From assembly GCF_015326965.1 (NCBI RefSeq), contig NZ_CP017659.1:5832001-5896000 (forward strand): a stretch of DNA of 64,000 nucleotides, read 5' to 3'. The translations under genes were made by a program, and so were the position numbers. Of the stretch, positions 38,075 to 47,323 are shown piece by piece (positions within the stretch are counted from its first letter, which is position 1; each line of letters opens with the position of its first letter). The notes under the pieces were generated by a model. It saw only the letters and a program-made list of their open reading frames with translations. It was not told the DNA's origin and made no database searches. This DNA is from Paenibacillus sp. JZ16. GTDB lineage: Bacteria; Bacillota; Bacilli; Paenibacillales; Paenibacillaceae.

Positions 38075-38474
38075 ACACATTCTCCTCTGCATCATTGGGA
38101 TTGGATTACACTGCCATCATATATACGGTATGTTTTTTTGTACATAGTCAGGAATTCCCACGATGTAACGCACAGTTGACACTGAAGGGAATCTCTGGCG
38201 GGACCAAGCCGGGGGAAATATGACGATAGGCAGGGGATATGCTGTGGAATGGCCAAGGATGCCGTCGAAGTTCGAATACCGGCATTCGCAGCGCCCTCCA
38301 ACTTGATGACTAGTTTTTTCACGTGAAAACATTATAATGTTATTATGTTTTTGATTCTATGAATCTATGATTCTAATGAAAGGATCCTTCACTTCATTTT
38401 GTTCTGTTCATTTGCGTAATTTCATATATATATTAGAGATTCATCATCTTATAGACGAAGAAGGGTTAACTGAC
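38075..38474. other. 400-base gap between divergent GH19 and MATE genes
   Basis: No gene seen. The right part holds the MATE promoter with a perfect palindrome (see 38316), then GATTCTA twice (38353 and 38369 regions). The left part would hold the GH19 promoter, which I could not place with confidence. Confidence 0.6.
38316..38338 (+). promoter_or_regulatory. palindromic operator and -10 of MATE gene
   Basis: TTTTCACGTGAAAA (38316-38329) is a perfect 14-base palindrome directly ahead of a -10 TATAAT (38333-38338). A repressor bound here would cover the -35 to -10 spacer. Confidence 0.55.
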
Positions 38475-39827
38475 ATGAGTTTATTTGTTCGCGAAAAAGG
38501 GTTCTACAAAAGTTTTTTCTGGCTGACGCTTGTCATCGGGATGCAGAACCTGATATCGGTCGGCGTGAATTTGTCGGACAACGTCATGCTGGGAGGATAC
38601 AGTGAATCGGCGCTATCGGGCGTTGCCCTCGCGAACCAGATCCAATTCCTGCTGCACATGCTGGTTTTGGGCGTATGCGAAGGATTGGTCATCATGTCAT
38701 CCAGATTCTGGGGTGCGAAGGATTTAGGCTCGATCAAAAAAGCGGCAAGCATCGGCATGCGCATGGCGATCTTCCTCAGTATTGTGTTATGGATAATCGT
38801 GTTCTTTTTCCCGCATGAGGTATTGTCTTTGTTTACGAAGGAAGAGAATGTCATCGCCGCCGGCGTGGACTATTTACGAATCATCTGTTTCTCTTATATC
38901 TTCTTTGCCGTCACCAATTCCTTGCTGGCTTCACTGCGAAGCGTGGAAACGGTAAAAATCGGCTTTGTGGTATCATTATCGACCTTGATAATCAACATCT
39001 GCCTGAACTATATCCTCATCTACGGGTATTTGGGTTTCCCTGAACTGGGCGTGGCCGGATCGGCAATCGCTACCCTGACGGCAAGAATCATTGAATGTGT
39101 GATCGTCATCGTTTATATTAAGCGGTTCGACCGTAAAATCTTGTTAAAAATGCAGGATTTCCTGCAGTTCGATATGGAGCTCTTCAAACAGTACATTCGC
39201 GTTGGCTCCCCGATTCTGATGTCCAACACGATATGGGGGCTTGCCATGGCGGCACAAACCGCCATCCTGGGGCATATGGGAGAATCGGCGATCGCCGCCA
39301 ACAGCATTGCCACAACGATTTTCCAGATGGTGACAGTCATCGTATACGCTTCGGCCAGCGCAACGGCTGTGCTGATTGGGAAGACCATCGGAGAAGGTTT
39401 GATGGACAAAATCATATCCTATGCCAAAACGCTGCAGATTCTGTATATCCTTCTTGGCTTGCTGACGGGCGCCGTGCTGTTTGTGATTAAGGATTTCGTG
39501 CTGGGCTTCTACTCCATTTCCGATGAGGCGAAGACACTCGCGCTGCATTTCATGACGGTGTTGTCGATCACCGTCGTCGGAACGGCTTATCAGATGCCGG
39601 CATTGACGGGCATTGTGCGAAGCGGGGGAGACACCCGCTTTGTGCTCTACAATGATTTGATTTTTATGTGGCTGATCGTGCTACCCTCATCGGCATTATG
39701 CGCGTTTGTATTCCACTTACCACCGCTCGCCATATTCATTTGCTTGAAGTCCGATCAGATTCTGAAGTGTTTTGTGGCGATCGTGAAGGTCAACCGATTC
39801 AAATGGATACGATCCTTCAGTTCATGA
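38475..39827 (+). CDS. MATE-family efflux transporter
   Basis: A membrane protein of 450 residues with about 12 spans in two similar halves; 'LITQNLISVGVNLSDNVMLG'-type opening, here 'MQNLISVGVNLSDNVMLGG', and 'ILMSNTIWGLAMAAQTAILG' in the second half. MATE proteins export drugs and metabolites using ion gradients. ATG 38475 with GAAGAAGGG gives the normal family length; the longer frame back to 38367 does not. Confidence 0.95.
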   Translation: MSLFVREKGFYKSFFWLTLVIGMQNLISVGVNLSDNVMLGGYSESALSGVALANQIQFLLHMLVLGVCEGLVIMSSRFWGAKDLGSIKKAASIGMRMAIFLSIVLWIIVFFFPHEVLSLFTKEENVIAAGVDYLRIICFSYIFFAVTNSLLASLRSVETVKIGFVVSLSTLIINICLNYILIYGYLGFPELGVAGSAIATLTARIIECVIVIVYIKRFDRKILLKMQDFLQFDMELFKQYIRVGSPILMSNTIWGLAMAAQTAILGHMGESAIAANSIATTIFQMVTVIVYASASATAVLIGKTIGEGLMDKIISYAKTLQILYILLGLLTGAVLFVIKDFVLGFYSISDEAKTLALHFMTVLSITVVGTAYQMPALTGIVRSGGDTRFVLYNDLIFMWLIVLPSSALCAFVFHLPPLAIFICLKSDQILKCFVAIVKVNRFKWIRSFSS

Positions 39828-40107
39828 TGGGTAGACGGCAGTCATAAGATAAGGAAATCCATAGAGTAAAAAAACCTCGGGAATGTGTATCCCTGGGTTG
39901 AGTGCAATGAATGAGATGGAATCAGCTGCTGTCCTTTCATCTTTCAAAGACCGTGGTGAAGCGGCAGTCATGCTGCAGCGATTATTGAGAGCGGCAGAGC
40001 TGATCGATTGATCGCCAAACAAAGATTTTCCTTAATAATGGAGGAAGGTTCGAGAAGCATCTCACATGTTGCTTGCTTCATCTAAATAGAAATCAAGTTT
40101 TTAAAAG

Positions 40108-40132
40108 TATGCCATCAGGCATCCTTTTTTTT
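40108..40132 (+). terminator. weak terminator-like hairpin
   Basis: ATGCC/GGCAT with a 4-base loop followed by CC and eight T. It could end readthrough from the MATE gene. Confidence 0.4.
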
Positions 40133-40219
40133 GCAGGTATGTTTGCAGGATACCGAGAATTTGAAAATAATGCGTTTTCATCCTGATCCCTGTCGAAAAC
40201 GTTTGATCAAATGTTGGCA

Positions 40220-40264
40220 AATTCCGAACATTATCGACAATTGGATAAGGTAATGTTCTGTGAT
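40220..40264. promoter_or_regulatory. PurR-box pair
   Basis: AATTCCGAACATT (40220-40232) fits the Bacillus PurBox AWWWCCGAACWWT at every position. An inverted, imperfect partner AATGTTCTGTGAT lies at 40252-40264, 19 bases further on. PurR sites usually come as such inverted pairs upstream of the promoter, as here. Confidence 0.6.
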
Positions 40265-40333
40265 ATCCGCAGTTTTCCACCAAATTTTTGCTAAAAAACA
40301 CATTAAACTACATAAAACGCTAAAATTTTTGTT

Positions 40334-40362
40334 TTGACATCTGCTTGTCTATACCATAGGAT
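40334..40362 (+). promoter_or_regulatory. sigma-A promoter of nucleoside operon
   Basis: TTGACA (40334-40339), 17 bases, TAGGAT (40357-40362). It lies 43 bases ahead of the lipoprotein start. Confidence 0.75.
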
Positions 40363-40404
40363 AATAGTATAAAAAGTGCTCACTTAGGAGGATAAGGTCA
40401 GGAA

Positions 40405-41448
40405 ATGAAAAAGACATGGTCAATTCTATTAACACTCGTATTATCCGTTGGATTGCTTGCAGGTTGCGGCAATGATGATAAGTCTACTGACAGTGGTGCA
40501 GCTAATGGCGGTTCTGAAGGATCTCAAGATAAGAAACGCATTGCACTTGTTCTCCCCGAGAAGATCGGCGTGAATCCTTTCTTTGCATTGATGGACGAAG
40601 GATTGCAGAAGGCTGCTGCCGATTTCAATGTCGAAGTGAAGACGATTGAATCGACAGACCCGGCTTCGATTGAGCAAAACCTGCGTACGGCGGTTGCCGA
40701 AAAATATGATTTGATTATTACATCCACCTTCCAGATGGAAGATGCACTGAAGAAGGTTGCACCGGAGAATCCGGACGTGCCTTTTGCCATTATCGATACG
40801 GTAGTGGATTTGCCGAATGTCCGCAGCGTCGTATTCCGTGAACATGAAGCAGCTTACCTGCTTGGTGCAGCAGCTGGATTGGCTACGAAGACCAACAAGG
40901 TTGGCAACGTGGTTGCAGACGACATTCCTATTATGCATAAATATATGACCGGCTTTGCAGAAGGTGCAAAATCGGTAAACCCTAACGTTGAAATTTTCGT
41001 TAACTACGTCGGCGGTTTCACAGATCCGGCTAAAGCGAAGGAACTCGCGCTCCTGCAGAACTCCAAAGGTGCCGATTTCGTTGCAGGCCTTTCCGCTGTT
41101 GGTGATTTGGGCGTATTCGAAGCCGCGAAAGAGAAAGGCTTCTACGCTTCAGGACAAGACACGGATAACACGGGCACGGATCCCGAGCACGTTGTGCTCG
41201 CTCAATTAAAAGGTACAGACGCTGTTGTCTACGAAACGGTTAAAGACTTTGCAGAAGACAAATACTCATTCGATATTCGTGATTACGGACTGAAAGAAGG
41301 CGGCGTGGGTCTTACTTACGTTACGCATGAGAGCAAAACACCGCTTAACCCATTCATTGGACAAGACATCGTGGATCAGCTTAAGGTGATTTCCGACGAT
41401 ATTATCGCCGGAAAGATTAAAGTAACCAACGCATTGGAACAAAATTAG
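40405..41448 (+). CDS. nupN: BMP-family nucleoside-binding lipoprotein
   Basis: A protein of 347 residues with a lipoprotein signal ending 'VGLLAGC' (lipid-carrying C21). The periplasmic-binding fold includes 'RIALVLPEKIGVNPFFALMDEGL', 'IITSTFQMEDAL' and 'FVAGLSAVGDLGVFEAAKEKG', the BmpA/Med pattern. It catches purine nucleosides outside the membrane for the ATPase and permeases encoded next. TTAGGAGG precedes the ATG. Confidence 0.9.
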   Translation: MKKTWSILLTLVLSVGLLAGCGNDDKSTDSGAANGGSEGSQDKKRIALVLPEKIGVNPFFALMDEGLQKAAADFNVEVKTIESTDPASIEQNLRTAVAEKYDLIITSTFQMEDALKKVAPENPDVPFAIIDTVVDLPNVRSVVFREHEAAYLLGAAAGLATKTNKVGNVVADDIPIMHKYMTGFAEGAKSVNPNVEIFVNYVGGFTDPAKAKELALLQNSKGADFVAGLSAVGDLGVFEAAKEKGFYASGQDTDNTGTDPEHVVLAQLKGTDAVVYETVKDFAEDKYSFDIRDYGLKEGGVGLTYVTHESKTPLNPFIGQDIVDQLKVISDDIIAGKIKVTNALEQN

Positions 41449-41459
41449 TTCTCACCTGG

Positions 41460-41483
41460 ACCGGCTGCACATGAGCAGTCGGT
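41460..41483 (+). other. intercistronic hairpin after the lipoprotein gene
   Basis: ACCGGCTGC pairs with GCAGTCGGT, followed by only CTTT. Such a leaky stem between the binding protein and the ATPase would raise the amount of binding protein relative to the rest. Confidence 0.5.
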
Positions 41484-41517
41484 CTTTCATTCAGAAGCGA
41501 AAGGAAGGCATGACTCG

Positions 41518-43011
41518 ATGCTACTCCAGATGGACAATATTACGAAAAAGTATGGCGAGTTCAGCGCAAACCGCGGCATTGATTTTTCGCTGCGCGCGGG
41601 TGAGGTTCATGCGATTGTCGGGGAGAATGGTGCAGGCAAAACGACGCTGATGCGGATATTGTACGGGATGGAGCAGCCAACCTCGGGTACGATTCGGCTG
41701 AATGGCAAGGAAGTTTCGTTTGCAAGCCCGCTTGACGCGATTAAAGGCGGAATCGGCATGGTGCACCAGCACTTCATGCTGTTTCCTACGTTTACGATCG
41801 CCGAGAACATCGTGATCGGCAATGAGCCGGGCTCAGGTGCAGGGTTTGACCGCAATCAAGCCGTAAAGATCGTGGAAGGACTCTGCGAAAAATACGGCAT
41901 GAAAGTGGACCCGCGCGCCACCGTTAGCAGCAGCGCCCCCGGCGTGCAGCAGCGGGTTGAAATATTGAAGGTGCTGTATCAGGGCGCCGAGATCATTATA
42001 TTGGATGAGCCAACAGGCGTGTTGACGCCGCTTGAGGTGCAGGAGCTTCTGGATGCCATTAAACAGCTCTCCAAACAGGGAAAGAGCTTTATTCTGATCA
42101 GTCATAAGCTGAACGAGGTCCTTGATGTGGCTGATCGCATCACGGTGCTCCGTGACGGCGCCGTCACAGGCGTAGTGGAGAAGGGGAATACCGATGCCCA
42201 TGAGCTTTCCCGACTCATGGTCGGCCGTGAGCTCATGGAGCTGGATCGTAAGCCGGTCACGCCGGGCGAGAAGGTGCTGGAAGTATCGGATGTTTCAATC
42301 CGCGGTACGAAAGGAAAGCCGGTTCTGGACGGCGTCAATATGGACGTCCGTGCGGGTGAGGTTGTCGGGATTGCCGGTATTTCCGGCAACGGGCAGTCCG
42401 AACTGCTTCAGGTGATCTCCGGTCTGGCTCAGCCGGACAGCGGGCGAATTGCCGTTTCGGGCAAGGACGTAACCGGCATGTCGACAAGAGAAATACGGGA
42501 GCACGGATTAGCTCATATTCCCGAGGATCGGTATGTGTGGGGGGCGAATCGCATTGCAACCGTTATGGATACCGGGCTTATGGGTCACCATCGCCGCTTG
42601 CAGAAGGGCGGCTTCCTCAATCTGAAGGACATTCGTAAGCTGGTTTCCGGATGGGTTCAGAAGTTCTCGATCAAGACGGGCTCCCTGGAGACCAGCACGC
42701 AGTATTTATCCGGCGGCAATCTGCAGAAGCTGATCGTCGCACGGGAACTGGAGCAGGGAACTCCGTTCCTGATCGCAGCCGAACCGACGCGCGGCGTTGA
42801 CATCGGGGCCATGGAGACGATTCATAGCGAACTGCTCAAGCGGCGCGAAGAGGGCACGGGAATTTTGCTCGTATCGTCGGAATTAACGGAAATCTTGAAG
42901 CTGTCCGACCGCATTCTGGTTATGTTTGAAGGCCGGATCGCGGGCGAGCTGTCGGCGAAGGAAGCGACAGAGGAGAAATTGGGACTGCTGATGGCGGGAG
43001 GAACCTTGTAA
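41518..43011 (+). CDS. nupO: nucleoside ABC transporter ATPase (two ABC domains)
   Basis: A protein of 497 residues with an intact first site (Walker A 'GENGAGKTTL', Walker B 'IIILDEPTGVL') and a second domain with the altered 'GISGNGQSEL' plus 'LSGGNLQKLIVAREL' signature. One proper and one degenerate site is normal for RbsA/NupO-type importers. It powers uptake through the two permeases that follow. ATG 41518 follows AAAGGAAGG. Confidence 0.93.
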   Translation: MLLQMDNITKKYGEFSANRGIDFSLRAGEVHAIVGENGAGKTTLMRILYGMEQPTSGTIRLNGKEVSFASPLDAIKGGIGMVHQHFMLFPTFTIAENIVIGNEPGSGAGFDRNQAVKIVEGLCEKYGMKVDPRATVSSSAPGVQQRVEILKVLYQGAEIIILDEPTGVLTPLEVQELLDAIKQLSKQGKSFILISHKLNEVLDVADRITVLRDGAVTGVVEKGNTDAHELSRLMVGRELMELDRKPVTPGEKVLEVSDVSIRGTKGKPVLDGVNMDVRAGEVVGIAGISGNGQSELLQVISGLAQPDSGRIAVSGKDVTGMSTREIREHGLAHIPEDRYVWGANRIATVMDTGLMGHHRRLQKGGFLNLKDIRKLVSGWVQKFSIKTGSLETSTQYLSGGNLQKLIVARELEQGTPFLIAAEPTRGVDIGAMETIHSELLKRREEGTGILLVSSELTEILKLSDRILVMFEGRIAGELSAKEATEEKLGLLMAGGTL

Positions 43012-44078
43012 TGAATAAATGGACAAAATTTACGCTTCCGCTGCTCCAGCCGATCGCCGCCATCATTGTGGGGCTGCTCGCCGGTGCCATTGCCATCATG
43101 ATTGCCGGCGGCGATATCCTGCAGACTTACGCGGAGATGTGGAAGGGTGCCTTCGGCGGCATGTATTTCTTCACGAATACGCTATCCCGGGCGACCCCGA
43201 TCATTCTGATCGGTCTGGGTGCGGCGTTTGCCTTCCGTGCAGGTTTCTTTAACCTTGGCGCGGAAGGTCAGATGGTGTTTGGCGCACTCGCTGCCGCATT
43301 GGTCGGATTGTACATGCCGGGTCCCGGCTGGCTGGTGTGCATCGTTGCGATTCTTGCCGGTGTTATCGCAGGTGGATTATGGTCGGTGATGGCCGGTTAT
43401 TTTGATGCCCGGTTCCGGGTGAACCTGCTGATCTCCACGCTGCTGCTGAACTATGTGGCGGTATTGTTTGCAGGCTATCTGGTTGCCTATCCGCTGAAAG
43501 ACCGTTCGGGCTCGGCTGCGATGGCGCAATCCGAAATGCTGGATAACAGCGTGTGGCTGCCAAAGCTGATTTCCGGCATGCCGCTGCATGTAGGATTTGT
43601 GCTCGCGGTGCTGGCTGCGTTGATTATATTCGTTCTGCTGAAGCGCTCCGTGATTGGTTACGAGGTGCGGATGCTTGGCGGCAACCCGCTGTTTGCCCTG
43701 TTTGGGGGCGTTAAACGCGGTCCCATGATGCTTGGGGCCATGTTCTTCAGCGGCGGCTTGGCCGGACTTGGCGGCGCCGTTGAAATTCTGGGCTCCCAGT
43801 ATCGTTATATCGATGGTGCATTATCTACGGCCGACTATGCCTGGACGGGCATTATGGCTGCATTGTTGGCAGGATCGCATCCGATCGGCACGCTGATTGC
43901 ATCGATCTTTTTGGCCGCGCTGCAGACAGGCGGTATGGGCGTGGAACGGAATACGGAAGTGCCGCTTGAGGTAGGAGCGATCATCCAAGCCGTGCTGATT
44001 CTCTTTATATCCGCCCGATTCACATACAGCTTCCTGAAGCGCAGAAAGGGGAACAAATCCGATGGAACAGCTGTTTGA
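43011..44078 (+). CDS. nupP: nucleoside ABC transporter permease
   Basis: A protein of 355 residues with about ten membrane spans of the BPD_transp_2 type ('AAFAFRAGFFNLGAEGQMVFG', 'AAGLGGAVEIL'-like core). TAATG overlap with the ATPase stop. It pairs with the shorter permease downstream, with which it overlaps by 17 bases. Confidence 0.92.
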   Translation: MNKWTKFTLPLLQPIAAIIVGLLAGAIAIMIAGGDILQTYAEMWKGAFGGMYFFTNTLSRATPIILIGLGAAFAFRAGFFNLGAEGQMVFGALAAALVGLYMPGPGWLVCIVAILAGVIAGGLWSVMAGYFDARFRVNLLISTLLLNYVAVLFAGYLVAYPLKDRSGSAAMAQSEMLDNSVWLPKLISGMPLHVGFVLAVLAALIIFVLLKRSVIGYEVRMLGGNPLFALFGGVKRGPMMLGAMFFSGGLAGLGGAVEILGSQYRYIDGALSTADYAWTGIMAALLAGSHPIGTLIASIFLAALQTGGMGVERNTEVPLEVGAIIQAVLILFISARFTYSFLKRRKGNKSDGTAV

Positions 44079-44985
44079 TCTTGCTTTAATCAACTCGGCC
44101 CTCCGCGTGCTCACTCCGATCTTGCTTGCGGCCCTCGGCGGTGCCCTGTGTTCGCGCGTCGGATTGTTCAATGTCGGTCTGGAAGGCTTTATGCTGCTCG
44201 GGGCTTTCTCTGCCGTGGTGGGGAACCACTTCTTCGGCAACGTCTTTTATGCGATATTGTTCGCGATTGCAATCGTTTCGATTTTCTCTTTTATATTTGC
44301 TTATCTCAGCATCAATCTGCAGGCGAACGTCATTGTGGTCGGTATCGCGATGAATGCGTTGGCGGCGGGATTGACCACGTTTAGTTTACGGGCTATTTTT
44401 GATGTTAAAGGTGCATTTTATGATAATACGATGGTCGGGCTGCCGAAATGGAACATTCCGATTATCGAGGATATACCGGTGCTCGGTCCCATTCTGGCCG
44501 GCCTGACGCCGCTTGTCTATCTGTCGTTTTTGATTGCGGGCCTCATGTGGTATTATTTCTATCGCACGAAGAACGGCTTCCGGTTCTTGGCTGCCGGCGA
44601 AAATCCGCTCGCTGCCAAAAGCGTGGGCATCCGTGTAAGACGGTATCAGTATGGAGCCGTACTGGCGAGCGGCGTGTTATGTGCCCTTGCCGGCGCGCAG
44701 CTGTCGCTTGGACAAGTGACGATGTTTACGGAAGGCATGACGGCCGGACGCGGCTTTATCGCGCTCGTTGCCACGATGCTGGGCCAATCGGGTCCGCTTG
44801 GGGTAACGGCGGCAAGTCTGCTGTTTGGCTTTATGGATGCACTCAGCATCCGGTTCCAGGGGCTGGCGCTGCCGACGCATTTTACGCAGATGCTGCCGTA
44901 TGTCGTGACGATTCTGGCGATGTTCTTCTTTAAGGACAAAAGCTTCCAGCAGGATGCGCTGAAGCAGGGATCCAGCTCCAGATAG
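44062..44985 (+). CDS. nupQ: nucleoside ABC transporter permease
   Basis: A protein of 307 residues, BPD_transp_2 type, with 'GGALCSRVGLFNVGLEGFML' near the start and 'VRRYQYGAVLASGVLCALAGAQ'. It is the second half of the channel. AAAGGGG precedes its ATG inside the end of the upstream permease. Confidence 0.92.
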   Translation: MEQLFDLALINSALRVLTPILLAALGGALCSRVGLFNVGLEGFMLLGAFSAVVGNHFFGNVFYAILFAIAIVSIFSFIFAYLSINLQANVIVVGIAMNALAAGLTTFSLRAIFDVKGAFYDNTMVGLPKWNIPIIEDIPVLGPILAGLTPLVYLSFLIAGLMWYYFYRTKNGFRFLAAGENPLAAKSVGIRVRRYQYGAVLASGVLCALAGAQLSLGQVTMFTEGMTAGRGFIALVATMLGQSGPLGVTAASLLFGFMDALSIRFQGLALPTHFTQMLPYVVTILAMFFFKDKSFQQDALKQGSSSR

Positions 44986-45076
44986 GCGCGTATGCCGCGC
45001 CGCGACGACCTGTGATTGAAGTCATCCAAACGATAAGCGGATGCAACAGCGATCAAGCGTAAAGGAGATGAACTTG

Positions 45077-45751
45077 GTGCACAAAAAGGCAGAACGATTG
45101 AAAAAAATGAAGCCGGTGGCGGTGAGCAACCTGACCGAGGAGCAGCGTGCCAAACTGCCGCCGGGGCAGACGCTGACCGAGAAATTCCCCATTTTGCACG
45201 AGGGGGAGGTTCCACATTACGACATGTCGGAGTGGACGCTCAAGGTGTTCGGGGAAGTCGAAGAGGAACGGACGTTTTCTTATGAAGATATATTGGCGAT
45301 GCCAACGGTGACCGTGAACGCGGACATCCACTGCGTTACCCGCTGGTCCAAGTTCGATACGGTATGGGAGGGAATCCTGTTCCGGGATTTCCTGGCGGGG
45401 CTGAAGATCAAGCCGGATGCCAAATACGTCATGTTTCATGCCGATCCCGATTACGATACGAATGTACCCATCGAGGATCTGCTTAAGGACGATGTGCTGC
45501 TGGCCTATCGCTTTAACGGCGAGCCGCTGACGGACAAGCATGGCTGGCCGCTGCGTACGGTTGTGCCGCATCGCTATTTCTGGAAGAGCGCCAAATGGCT
45601 GCGCGGGATCGAGTTTATGAAGGAAGACCGTCCGGGCTTCTGGGAACGCAACGGCTTCCACAATGAAGCGGACCCGTTCAAGGAAGAGCGGTTTAGCGGC
45701 GAGGCGCTGGATATACCCGAAGATGAATGGACACATAAGGAGTTTGACTAA
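45077..45751 (+). CDS. molybdopterin-dependent oxidoreductase (sulfite-oxidase fold, YuiH-like)
   Basis: A protein of about 224 residues. The core 'VTVNADIHCVTRWSKFDTVW' carries the molybdenum-ligand cysteine (C86), and 'RTVVPHRYFWKSAKWLRGIEFM' is the usual Moco-contact stretch. No heme or dimer domain and no Tat signal, so it is probably cytoplasmic. The start is GTG 45077 or TTG 45074 after AAAGGAG; the ATG at 45068 is too close. It sits between the importer and the nucleoside phosphorylase, one base from the latter, so they are one operon. Substrate unknown. Confidence 0.88.
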   Translation: MHKKAERLKKMKPVAVSNLTEEQRAKLPPGQTLTEKFPILHEGEVPHYDMSEWTLKVFGEVEEERTFSYEDILAMPTVTVNADIHCVTRWSKFDTVWEGILFRDFLAGLKIKPDAKYVMFHADPDYDTNVPIEDLLKDDVLLAYRFNGEPLTDKHGWPLRTVVPHRYFWKSAKWLRGIEFMKEDRPGFWERNGFHNEADPFKEERFSGEALDIPEDEWTHKEFD

Positions 45752-45752
45752 A

Positions 45753-46484
45753 ATGTTGATGCCTATCTTGCAAGTGAACTCAGAGGATATACCTGAATTT
45801 GTGATCGTCTGCGGCGATCCCAAGCGTGCGGAGACCATTTCCCGCAAGCTTACAAACGCGCGCGAGCTCGCGTTCAGCCGCGAGTACCGCACCTTCGTGG
45901 GAACGTATGAAGGCGTTGAACTCGCGGTAACCAGCCACGGCGTTGGATGTCCGGGAGCTGCGGTTTGTTTCGAGGAGCTGATTCGCGCGGGGGCGAAAAC
46001 CCTGATTCGCGTCGGCACGGCCGGATCCTATCGGGCGGATACCCCCGCGGGAAGCCTTGTGGTCAGCACGGCTGCGATCCGTACGGATGGCCTGACGAAA
46101 CAGCTCGTGCCGGACGGCTTTCCAGCGGTTGCAGACAGCCAGGTAGCGGAGGCGCTGTACGAATCCGCGGTTTCAATTGGCGAAGGCGTGGTGCGCAAGG
46201 GGATTACTGTAACCCTGGACGTGTTCTTTAACGGCGTTGAAGAAGTACCGCACCAGAAGTATAAAGCAGCGGGAGCGCTCGGCGTTGAGATGGAAATTGC
46301 GGCATTGTACGTCGTTGCGGCGATCCGCGGCGTTCGCGCGGGCGCGATTGTCGCTATGGACGGTTTTGCCGACGCAGACCTCGCGGCCGAGTACGACCCG
46401 AACACGAATGTGGTTGCCGACGCGGTGGAACGCGAGATTAACACGGCCTTGCAGGCTGTGGTGAAGCTGGCGAAGCAGGGTTAG
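45753..46484 (+). CDS. nucleoside phosphorylase (PNP/UDP family)
   Basis: A protein of 243 residues with 'VIVCGDPKRAETISRKL', 'VTSHGVGCPGAAVCFEELIRAG', 'LIRVGTAGSYR' (phosphate and ribose site) and 'GVEMEIAALYVVAAIRG' (ribose-binding E-M-E). It splits nucleosides with phosphate into base and ribose-1-phosphate in the cytoplasm. Specificity between uridine-phosphorylase-like and DeoD-like is not certain. ATG 45753 is ten bases after AAGGAG. It is the last gene of the import operon. Confidence 0.9.
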   Translation: MLMPILQVNSEDIPEFVIVCGDPKRAETISRKLTNARELAFSREYRTFVGTYEGVELAVTSHGVGCPGAAVCFEELIRAGAKTLIRVGTAGSYRADTPAGSLVVSTAAIRTDGLTKQLVPDGFPAVADSQVAEALYESAVSIGEGVVRKGITVTLDVFFNGVEEVPHQKYKAAGALGVEMEIAALYVVAAIRGVRAGAIVAMDGFADADLAAEYDPNTNVVADAVEREINTALQAVVKLAKQG

Positions 46485-46495
46485 TAAGGGGTAAG

Positions 46496-46547
46496 AAAGC
46501 CGGGTTTCCTAAAGCGTAAGCTGCAGGAGACCCGGCTTTTTGTTTTG
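46496..46547 (+). terminator. terminator after nucleoside phosphorylase
   Basis: AAAGCCGGGT pairs with ACCCGGCTTT over a 24-base loop, followed by T5GT4. Confidence 0.88.
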
Positions 46548-46608
46548 CGTGAGATGAATTCGGGGGAGTATCAGGAACTTGCAGCTGAAAATCCAGTCAT
46601 ACCCATCT

Positions 46609-47079
46609 TTACTGTTTGGGCGGCTGAACCGTGAAGAAGGGAACCTTCTCAATACCCACAGCTCGAACATAAGTGAATAGTTGCCCTTTATGGTGGATTT
46701 CGTGGTCGACCATGTTGCTCAGCCACACTTTTCCTGGGGCAACGAACCCGTTAAAGTCCAGCGGCTGCTCCAGCAGGATGTCGGACAATTCATTAAAAAC
46801 CGCCGTAGACGATTCGGTCGAAGCTTGCACGATATTTCTAATGTCATCGATGGTTTCGAATTCGGTGGAAATAGAGGGTGGAGAGAACGAGCCTTTTACA
46901 ATGGAACGCAGGAACATGTCTGAGGACGCCGCAATATGAACTGCTAATGCGCCCAAGGTATAGGCATTCTCCCACGGTTTATAATCCAAATGCTCGTTCT
47001 GAACGTCCTGCAGCAGATGAAGCAAGACCGTACGGTGTTTATGCCATCGTTCGAATAGCTGTTGACCTTCATGACTCAT
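46609..47079 (-). CDS. DinB-family protein
   Basis: A protein of 156 residues with histidines at 'LGALAVHIAASS' and 'MVDHEIHHKGQLFTYV', the metal-binding pattern of DinB/YfiT bundles. ATG 47079 follows AAGGAGGACAAATC; the open frame upstream to 47238 has no such site. It runs opposite to the TetR gene. Confidence 0.9.
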   Translation of the reverse strand: MSHEGQQLFERWHKHRTVLLHLLQDVQNEHLDYKPWENAYTLGALAVHIAASSDMFLRSIVKGSFSPPSISTEFETIDDIRNIVQASTESSTAVFNELSDILLEQPLDFNGFVAPGKVWLSNMVDHEIHHKGQLFTYVRAVGIEKVPFFTVQPPKQ

Positions 47080-47232
47080 GATTTGTCCTCCTTGATCGAT
47101 CACAGAATAAATTTCTTGGATGATGCGGTTTAATTTGCGGTTCATAAAACAGTTCGATAAGAAATAGCGGATTCCTTCCCTACGCGTTAAGCTATAGCCA
47201 GATGTTGAATTTAATAATTTTGGAAAAAGCAG

Positions 47233-47287
47233 TTGCAAAAATAAAGCGTTCCGTATATACTTTGTTTAATTAGTGATTGGTCAATCA
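47233..47287 (+). promoter_or_regulatory. TetR gene promoter with palindromic operator
   Basis: TTGCAA (47233-47238), 17 bases, TATACT (47256-47261). Right after it is the dyad TGATTGGTCAATCA (47274-47287). A nearly identical dyad lies ahead of the micropeptide genes at 47931. Confidence 0.68.
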
Positions 47288-47323
47288 ATAATGGATCGAA
47301 ATGAATGAAAGGAGGGGGAAGAA

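Larger units (their letters stand above)
39828..40404 (+). other. 577-base upstream region of nucleoside operon
   Basis: No convincing gene. It contains a 35-codon open frame at 39907-40011 without a good ribosome site, a short hairpin plus T8 run near 40108-40132, a PurBox pair at 40220-40264 and a strong promoter at 40334-40362. From 40270 to 40330 the DNA is very AT rich, as expected just ahead of a promoter. Confidence 0.6.

Noticed and set aside
39907..40011. 35-codon open frame upstream of the nucleoside operon
   Set aside because: No good ribosome binding site, no membrane segment and no partner; kept only as a remark on the gap.
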